Of a DNA stretch of 11,444 nt, positions 6,776-11,444 are shown one piece after another. This DNA is from an uncultured Alphaproteobacteria bacterium. Lineage in GTDB: Bacteria > Pseudomonadota > Alphaproteobacteria > Rhizobiales > Ancalomicrobiaceae. Position 1 is the stretch's first letter; every line of letters starts with the position of its first letter. Where the stretch lies: the NCBI GenBank assembly GCA_937919435.1, contig CALFRR010000099.1, positions 1 to 11,444 of the forward strand. Reading direction: 5' to 3'. The notes below the pieces were generated by a model, which saw only the letters and a program-made list of their open reading frames with translations, was not told the origin of the DNA and made no database searches. Both the position numbers and the translations under genes were made by a program.

Positions 6776-7660
6776 GTGACCCGCTCGCCGAACGTCGTTT
6801 TCGAACTCTCCCTGCTCGTCGTCCTGGCCACTCTGTGGGGGGCGTCCTACACATTCATCAAAATCGCCGGGGAGACGCTGCCGCCGGTGACGACGATCGC
6901 GGTGCGCACCTTCCTCGCCGCGCTGCTGCTGGTCGGGGTGTCGGCCGCGACCGAGCGGCGGATGCCGCGCGATCCGGCGACCTGGGGGCGCTTCCTGGTC
7001 CAGGCGCTGCTCAATTCGGCGGTGCCGTTCACCCTGATCGCCTGGGCGGAGACGCGGATCGACGCGAGCCTCGCGGTGATCCTCAACTCGACCACGCCGT
7101 TCTTCGCCTTCTTCCTCACCCGGATCTTCGGCGGCGAACCGGCGGGAGCGCTGCGCCTCTTCGGCGTCGCGGCCGGGCTCGCCGGGATCGTGCTGACCAT
7201 CGGCGGTGGAGCCCTCGGTGGCGCCGGGGGCGATCTTCCGGCTCAGGGCGCGGTGCTGGTCGCCTCGGCCTGTTACGGCGGGGCGGCGCTGTGGGGGCGC
7301 TCGTTCAGGGGGCTCGATCCGATGGTGCCGGCGGCGGGGTCGCTGGTCTGCGGGGCGGGGCTGCTGCTGCCGGTGGTGCTGGTCGTCGACGCGCCGTGGC
7401 GGCTCGCCCCGTCGGCCGCCTCGCTGGCGGCGGTCACCGCGCTCGCCGTCCTGTCGACGGCGCTCGCCTTCACCCTCTATTTCCGGCTCGTCCACACCCT
7501 CGGGTCGATCGGAGTGACCGCACAGGCCTATCTCCGGGTGCCGATCGGGGTGGCGATCGGCGTCGTCTTTCTCGGCGAACGGCCGGCGGCGACGGCGCTC
7601 GTCGGCCTGGGGCTGGTGGTGGTCGGAGTGTGGGCGATGACCCGGCCGGCGACGCGCTGA
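6776..7660 (+). CDS. EamA/DMT-superfamily membrane transporter
   Basis: A 294-residue polytopic inner-membrane protein with about ten membrane helices arranged as two EamA repeats, the drug/metabolite exporter fold. Diagnostic features include the first helix with LWGASYTFIKIAG, the helix 3-4 region NSAVPFTLIAWAETRIDASLAVILNS (broken here by family-typical Pro), TTPFFAFFLTRIFGGE closing repeat one, and AYLRVPIGVAIGVVFLGERP near the end of repeat two. The substrate cannot be told from sequence; relatives export amino acids, metabolites or drugs. I chose the GTG at 6776 because GGAG at 6765-6768 is well spaced. An ATG at 6743 in the same frame would add 11 polar residues. It is divergent from the ArsR-type regulator, suggesting local control, and convergent with pdxA2 across a strong hairpin. 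Confidence 0.9.
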   Translation: MTRSPNVVFELSLLVVLATLWGASYTFIKIAGETLPPVTTIAVRTFLAALLLVGVSAATERRMPRDPATWGRFLVQALLNSAVPFTLIAWAETRIDASLAVILNSTTPFFAFFLTRIFGGEPAGALRLFGVAAGLAGIVLTIGGGALGGAGGDLPAQGAVLVASACYGGAALWGRSFRGLDPMVPAAGSLVCGAGLLLPVVLVVDAPWRLAPSAASLAAVTALAVLSTALAFTLYFRLVHTLGSIGVTAQAYLRVPIGVAIGVVFLGERPAATALVGLGLVVVGVWAMTRPATR

Positions 7661-7676
7661 CGTCGGCCGGGGCGAC

Positions 7677-7698
7677 CGGCCGGGGCCGTCCCCGGCCG
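7677..7698. terminator. Bidirectional hairpin between convergent genes
   Basis: CGGCCGGGG-ccgt-CCCCGGCCG is a perfect 9-bp stem with a 4-base loop in the 44-base gap between the EamA gene and the leftward pdxA2-like gene. It can act in both directions. There is no T tract, so its strength as an intrinsic terminator is uncertain. Confidence 0.6.
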
Positions 7699-7704
7699 AT
7701 GCGG

Positions 7705-8679
7705 TCAGCGCAGCGGTTTCATCCGGCGGGCCATGGCCAGCGCCGCCTTCATGTTCGACGGATCGGCGACGCCCTTCCAGGCGATGTCGAAGGCGGTGCC
7801 GTGGTCGACCGAGGTGCGGAGCACCGGCAGGCCGGCGGTGACGTTGACGCAGTCGTGGCCGCCGATCAGCTTGGCCGGGATGTGGCCCTGATCGTGGTAC
7901 TGGGCGACGACGATGTCGTACTTGCCGTCGATCGCCTGCTGGAAGACGACGTCGCCCGGCACCGGGCCGGAGACGTCGATGCCTTCCTCGCGGGCGGCAC
8001 GGATCGCCGGGATCACCTCGTCTTCGTCCTCGGTGCCGTAGAGCCGGCTCTCGCCGCAGTGCGGATTGAGACCGGCGACCACCACCCGCGGATGGGCGAA
8101 GCCGGCGGTCTTCATGTGATGATCGGCGGCGCGGATCGTCTCCAGCACCAAGGGGGTGCGGCAGACCTCGACGGCGCGGCCGAGCGAGACGTGGGTGGAG
8201 ACGTGGATCACCGAGAACTGCGGGGAGGCCAGCACCGCGTAGTTCTTCTTGACCCCGGTCAGCTCGGCGAGCAGGCCGGCGTGGCCGTTCGAGCCGCGGC
8301 CGGCCATCCGGAGCGAGGTCTTGTTGAGCGAGGCGGTGCAGATCACGTCGATCTTCCCGGCGAGCGCCAGTTCGACCGCCCTGGCGACGCAGCGGTAGCC
8401 GGCTTCGCCGGCGTCGACCGAGAGATCGCCGACCGGAATCGCGTCACGGTTCGGCGCTTCGACGTCGAGGAGCGGCACGGCACCGGGCGGGACCGGGGCG
8501 CCATCGGCGACGAAATCGAAGTCGGCACCGACCAGTGCGGCGGCACGCCGCATGAAGACGCCGTCGCCGATGACGAGAACGCCCGCCCTCTCTTCCGCCG
8601 ACATCGCGAGAAGGGCCTTGCAGACGACCTCCGGGCCGATCCCGGCGGGGTCGCCCATGGTGATTCCGATCCTGTTCAT
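7705..8679 (-). CDS. pdxA2: PdxA2-type 4-phospho-sugar-acid dehydrogenase (4-hydroxythreonine-4-phosphate dehydrogenase family)
   Basis: A cytoplasmic NAD-dependent, metal-dependent oxidative decarboxylase. True PdxA acts on 4-phosphohydroxy-L-threonine in vitamin B6 synthesis; PdxA2 paralogues beside acid-sugar kinases act on 4-phospho-threonate or -erythronate, giving dihydroxyacetone phosphate and CO2. The 324-residue protein shows ITMGDPAGIGPE (6-17), NKTSLRMAG (119-127), HVSTHVSL (159-166), GLNPHCGE (203-210), AQYHDQGHIPAKLIGG (259-274) and TSVDHGTAFDIAWKGVADPSN (289-309, family signature). Metal histidines H163, H207 and H262 match the E. coli PdxA positions. The ATG at 8679 has GGAAGG at 8685-8690; a longer frame from 8778 would run through the operator region and was rejected. 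It is divergent from the DUF1537 kinase, which favours the catabolic PdxA2 role. Substrate stereochemistry is unknown. Confidence 0.9.
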   Translation of the reverse strand: MNRIGITMGDPAGIGPEVVCKALLAMSAEERAGVLVIGDGVFMRRAAALVGADFDFVADGAPVPPGAVPLLDVEAPNRDAIPVGDLSVDAGEAGYRCVARAVELALAGKIDVICTASLNKTSLRMAGRGSNGHAGLLAELTGVKKNYAVLASPQFSVIHVSTHVSLGRAVEVCRTPLVLETIRAADHHMKTAGFAHPRVVVAGLNPHCGESRLYGTEDEDEVIPAIRAAREEGIDVSGPVPGDVVFQQAIDGKYDIVVAQYHDQGHIPAKLIGGHDCVNVTAGLPVLRTSVDHGTAFDIAWKGVADPSNMKAALAMARRMKPLR

Positions 8680-8753
8680 CGTGGCCTTCCGTGTTCGTTC
8701 GCCGGTATCGAGGGCAGTGTCGCGACCGCCGCTCACGTCTCGCAATATCACAC

Positions 8754-8774
8754 ATTCAGTGTTTGAATTAAACA
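8754..8774. promoter_or_regulatory. Overlapping palindromes in the divergent promoter region, candidate DeoR operator
   Basis: The 198-base gap 8680-8877 between pdxA2 and the kinase contains a conspicuous AT-rich island (about 8742-8790) in otherwise GC-rich DNA. Within it, TGTTTGAATTAAACA (8760-8774) is a 15-base palindrome with 6 of 7 pairs, and ATTCA-N5-TGAAT (8754-8768) overlaps it. This is the natural place for both promoters and for the DeoR-family regulator encoded two genes downstream. Possible leftward boxes are TTGTTT (8775-8770) and TGTGAT (8752-8747), 17 bases apart, but both match consensus poorly. Confidence 0.5.
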
Positions 8775-8877
8775 ACATTTATGGTACGAAACGGGCATCG
8801 GCATAGTCCGAGACGATGGTTCTCACGATGGCCGGATCCGAAAGGCGAGTGCGCCGGGGTCCGCGGGAAGGAACGCA

Positions 8878-10251
8878 ATGGTGGAGAGCGCGGAGACAGA
8901 TCGGCGCCCGATCCTGACATTCTATGGCGACGATTTCACCGGTTCGACCGACTCTCTGGAAGCGCTCGCGATGGCCGGAGCGCCGGCCGTGCTGTTCCTC
9001 GACGTGCCGACGCCGGAGATGCTGGCTCGCCATCCGGGTGCGGTGGCGGTCGGCGTCGCCGGGACCAGCCGCAGCCGTTCGCCCGACTGGATGGATCGCG
9101 AATTGCCCGCGATCTTCGCCGGGCTGAAGGCGCTGGGCGCGCCGATCTGCCACTACAAGACCTGTTCGACCTTCGATTCCGCTCCGGACGTCGGATCGAT
9201 CGGACGGGCCGCGGACATCGGCCGGCGGGTGTTCGGCGGCTTCGTCCCCTGCGTCGTCGGGGTGACCCGGCATCGGCGCTACGTGACCTTCTCCAATCTG
9301 TTCGCCGCCGCCGGGATCGGTGGGGCGACCGAGATCTTCCGCATCGACCGCCATCCGACGATGAGCCGGCATCCGGTGACACCGATGGGCGAAGCCGATC
9401 TGCGCCGTCATCTCGCCGCACAGACCGCGTCGCGGATCGCCGGGTTCGACTTCCTCGAGATGCTCGCCGAGGACGGCGCGGCGCGGCTCGCGGCGATCGC
9501 CGCCGAGGCCGACATCGTCGTCTTCGACACCTTCGATGCCGCGACCACCCGGGCGACCGGCCGTCTGCTCGCCGCGGAAGCGGCGAAGCGGGCGTTCTTC
9601 ACGGTCGGCTCGTCGGGCGTCGAGTACGCGCTGGTCGATCATCTCACCGCGACCGGTGTGCTGCCGATCGCGCCGCCGCCGACCGCACGGCCGCCGGTCG
9701 ATCGCCTGATCGCGGTCTGCGGTTCGTGTTCACCGATCACCGAGCGACAGATCGCCCGAGCGGAAGCCGACGGTTTCGCCTCGATCGCCGTCGACACCGT
9801 CGGTCTGGTCGAGGACGACGGGCCGGCGACCCGGGCGCGGATCGCCGAGACGATCCTCGCCGCCTTCGCCGATCACGACCGGGTGGTGGTCCACACCGCC
9901 CGCGGCGGCGACGATCCGCGGCTCGGACCGACCCGCGACGCGCTCGCCCGGCGGGGGCTCGACGCGCACGCCAGTTCGGCGGTGCTCGGCGGAGCGCTCG
10001 GGCGGGTGGTCGGCGAGGTACTGAAGTCGGCGCGGCTCACCCGGGCGGTTCTGGCCGGCGGCGACAGTTCCAGCCATGCGGTGTCGGCGATGGGGGTGAG
10101 TGCCCTCGAGGTCGCCGGACCGCTGGTGCCGGGAGCGCCGCTGTGCCGGCTGCATTCGTCGTCGCCGCACGTCGACGGCGTCGAGATTTCGCTCAAGGGA
10201 GGTCAGGTCGGCGGGCCGGACTTCTTCGGTCGGGTGGCCGCCGGACGTTGA
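8878..10251 (+). CDS. Four-carbon acid sugar kinase family protein (DUF1537)
   Basis: An ATP-dependent cytoplasmic kinase that phosphorylates a sugar acid such as threonate, erythronate or a 3-oxo derivative, feeding the PdxA2 step. The 457-residue protein has the N-terminal DUF1537 substrate domain with FYGDDFTGSTDSLEA (15-29), AGTSRSRS (61-68) and HYKTCSTFDSAPDVGSIGRA (92-111). It also has the C-terminal nucleotide-binding domain with AGGDSSSHAVSAMG (about 393-406), LVPGAPLCR (416-424) and ISLKGGQVGGPDFFGRV (437-453). The YKTCSTFDS form differs from the KKIDSTLRG form of characterised threonate/erythronate kinases, so the substrate may differ. The ATG at 8878 has GGAAGGA at 8866-8872. It is the first gene of a rightward unit with a DeoR regulator 43 bases downstream and an aldolase after that. 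No truncation is seen. Confidence 0.92.
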   Translation: MVESAETDRRPILTFYGDDFTGSTDSLEALAMAGAPAVLFLDVPTPEMLARHPGAVAVGVAGTSRSRSPDWMDRELPAIFAGLKALGAPICHYKTCSTFDSAPDVGSIGRAADIGRRVFGGFVPCVVGVTRHRRYVTFSNLFAAAGIGGATEIFRIDRHPTMSRHPVTPMGEADLRRHLAAQTASRIAGFDFLEMLAEDGAARLAAIAAEADIVVFDTFDAATTRATGRLLAAEAAKRAFFTVGSSGVEYALVDHLTATGVLPIAPPPTARPPVDRLIAVCGSCSPITERQIARAEADGFASIAVDTVGLVEDDGPATRARIAETILAAFADHDRVVVHTARGGDDPRLGPTRDALARRGLDAHASSAVLGGALGRVVGEVLKSARLTRAVLAGGDSSSHAVSAMGVSALEVAGPLVPGAPLCRLHSSSPHVDGVEISLKGGQVGGPDFFGRVAAGR

Positions 10252-10294
10252 GGGGCGCGGCCCGAGGCCGGCGCGAAAGGCGGGAGGTTCCGCG

Positions 10295-11071
10295 ATGAAC
10301 GGCGAAACCAGCATGAGACCGGAAGATCGCCGGCGGGCGATCGTTTCCCTGGTCCAGAACGAGAAGACCGTCCAGCTCGACGAGCTCGCCAAGCGGCTGA
10401 ACGTCAGCCGCATGACGATCCACCGGGATCTCGACCTGCTCGAGAGCCGCGGCCTGCTCCGGAAGGACCGGGGCAGTGCGACGGCGGAGAGCTCGCTGCT
10501 GTTCGAGAGCAACTTCCATTATCGCGCCCAGATGGATCTCGCGGAGAAGCGGGCTCTGGCGCGGGCGGCTCGGGCGCTGATCGAACCGGGCAACGTCGTC
10601 ATGCTCGACGACAGCACCACCACCCTGATGATCTGCGACGAGCTCGAGACGATCGAGCACGTCACGGTCATCTCCAACTCGCTGGCGGTGTGCGAGCGGT
10701 TGCGGTCGTTCTCCAACGTCCGGCTGGTCCTGACCGGCGGCAACTACGAGGACACGCTCCAGGGCTTCTACGGGCTGATCTGCGAACAGACCCTCGGTCG
10801 GCTCAGGGCCGACTGGGCGTTCCTGTCGTCCTCGGCGGCGATCGGCATCGGCCTGTTCCACCAGGATCAGGAAGTGGTGCGGATGAAGCGGGCGCTGATG
10901 GCTTCGGCCGAGAAGTCGGTGCTGCTGCTGACCGCCGGCAAGTTCCACACCCGCGCCCTCAACCACTTCGCGGACATCTCCGAATTCGACCGCGTCTTCA
11001 TCGGTCGCCGTCTCGACGAAACGGCGACGCAGACGCTCCGGCGCGCCGGAATTTCCTTCGATCTCGTCTGA
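10295..11071 (+). CDS. DeoR/GlpR-family transcriptional regulator
   Basis: A 258-residue sugar-phosphate-responsive regulator, probably a repressor of the surrounding catabolic genes. It has an N-terminal DeoR helix-turn-helix at about 9-65: RRRAIVSLVQNEKTVQLDELA, then SRMTIHRDLDLLESRGLLRK (38-57). The effector domain follows, with the phosphate-binding MLDDSTTTL (103-111), VISNSL (125-130), LVLTGG (144-149), and the late KSVLLLTAGKFHTRAL stretch typical of the family. The start at 10295 is supported by GGGAGG at 10282-10287. A second ATG at 10313 is less well placed. It lies 43 bases after the kinase gene and 13 before the aldolase gene, so it is co-transcribed with its likely targets. The ligand is probably a phosphorylated pathway intermediate, which is inference from the family. 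Confidence 0.92.
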   Translation: MNGETSMRPEDRRRAIVSLVQNEKTVQLDELAKRLNVSRMTIHRDLDLLESRGLLRKDRGSATAESSLLFESNFHYRAQMDLAEKRALARAARALIEPGNVVMLDDSTTTLMICDELETIEHVTVISNSLAVCERLRSFSNVRLVLTGGNYEDTLQGFYGLICEQTLGRLRADWAFLSSSAAIGIGLFHQDQEVVRMKRALMASAEKSVLLLTAGKFHTRALNHFADISEFDRVFIGRRLDETATQTLRRAGISFDLV

Positions 11072-11084
11072 TAGGACATCACTC

Positions 11085-11444
11085 ATGCCGCCTCTCGCCC
11101 TCGGCCGCCAGATTCGCCTGTCCCGCCTGATTTCCCCGAAAACCGGCCGCGGCTTCTGCATCGCCTTCGATCACGCCCTCCAGCTCGGCACCTGCAAGGG
11201 TATGGAACGCCCGGAAGAAATGCTCGACGCGATGGCCGAGGCCGGGGTCGACGCGGTGATCCTGCCGCCCGGCTCGGCGCAGCAATACGGGCCGCGCCTC
11301 GTCGCCAATGGCGGGCCGGCGCTGATCCTGCGCCTCGACCAGACCACCATGTGGCGCGAGGGCGGGCCGCTCGCCTATGCCGACGGGCACTGCCGGCTGG
11401 TGGCGCGCGTCGAGGACGCGGTGCGGCTCGGCGCCGACGCGGTG
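11085..11444 (+). CDS. Class I aldolase, DhnA/FbaB (COG1830) type, 5' part, runs off the window end
   Basis: Only the first 120 residues are present, with no stop before the window ends. The start MPPLALGRQIRLSRLISP is followed by GRGFCIAFDHALQLGTCKGME (22-42, broken into the family's G-R-G and F-D-H elements), then AGVDAVILPPGSAQQYG and LRLDQTTMW. This arrangement of strand-end FDH, GVDA and LRLD elements fits the TIM-barrel class I aldolases related to fructose-bisphosphate aldolase FbaB and LsrF. The Schiff-base lysine lies beyond the window, so catalysis cannot be judged. The ATG follows the DeoR stop by 13 bases, with AGGA at 11073-11076 as ribosome-binding site. It could process dihydroxyacetone phosphate or cleave a pathway intermediate; the substrate is unknown. 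An unrelated function within the aldolase superfamily is also possible. Confidence 0.75.
   Translation, partial: MPPLALGRQIRLSRLISPKTGRGFCIAFDHALQLGTCKGMERPEEMLDAMAEAGVDAVILPPGSAQQYGPRLVANGGPALILRLDQTTMWREGGPLAYADGHCRLVARVEDAVRLGADAV

Noticed and set aside
6505..8766. Very long rightward open frame of over 750 codons
   Set aside because: It crosses the regulator, the transporter and pdxA2, all of which have clear family motifs in other frames. Its translation is low-complexity Arg/Gly/Ala, as expected from a shadow frame in GC-rich DNA.
8747..8769. CRP-like site (TGTGA on the minus strand)
   Set aside because: Only one half-site is present, with no matching TCACA at the right spacing.
8680..8778. 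N-terminal extension of the PdxA2-like protein from an ATG at 8778
   Set aside because: The family begins directly at M-N-R-I-G-I-T. The ATG at 8679 has GGAAGG upstream, and the extension would run through the AT-rich operator region.
8781..10298. Long rightward frame overlapping the DUF1537 kinase
   Set aside because: It is an Arg/Asp/Gly-rich shadow of the kinase gene, which carries all the expected motifs and a good ribosome-binding site in its own frame.
1..11444. CRISPR array, tRNA, rRNA, transposase or phage genes
   Set aside because: No regularly spaced direct repeats, tRNA-like cloverleaf or recombinase/transposase motifs were seen by eye on either strand.

Overview
The window is a very GC-rich stretch (G or C at nearly every third codon position) that reads like an alphaproteobacterial chromosome. 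That lineage is inferred from the style of the proteins and not proven. No rRNA, tRNA, CRISPR array, transposase or phage gene was seen. Coding density is high.

Positions 1-5003 carry the 3' part of a periplasmic nitrate reductase operon in the order napA (5' end missing), napG, napH, napB, napC, all rightward. NapA is the molybdopterin catalytic subunit, NapB its dihaem electron donor, NapC a membrane tetrahaem quinol dehydrogenase, and NapG/NapH a second, iron-sulfur route from quinol. napG-napH and napH-napB overlap by 4 bases (GTGA and ATGA). napA-napG instead are separated by 270 bases full of hairpins. A strong GC hairpin follows napC.

Positions 5095-7660 hold three accessory genes: a zinc-site-less DNA-3-methyladenine glycosylase I-like protein (rightward), an ArsR-type winged-helix regulator (leftward), and an EamA/DMT exporter (rightward) divergent from the regulator. 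The gap between the glycosylase and regulator genes is filled by a compact 130-base inverted-repeat element with a perfect 15-bp stem. The regulator-exporter gap holds a TTCGGT-N4-ACCGAA palindrome that could be the regulator's operator.

Positions 7705-11444 look like a sugar-acid catabolic locus. A PdxA2-type 4-phospho-sugar-acid dehydrogenase gene (leftward) is divergent from a tightly packed rightward set: a DUF1537 acid-sugar kinase, a DeoR-family regulator, and a class I aldolase (DhnA/FbaB type) that runs off the window end. The kinase would phosphorylate a four-carbon (or related branched) sugar acid, and PdxA2 would oxidise and decarboxylate the phosphate ester toward dihydroxyacetone phosphate. 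The DeoR protein probably controls both directions through AT-rich palindromes in the 198-base divergent gap. The exact substrate, and the role of the aldolase, cannot be read from the sequence. This locus and the inverted-repeat element are the parts most worth follow-up.
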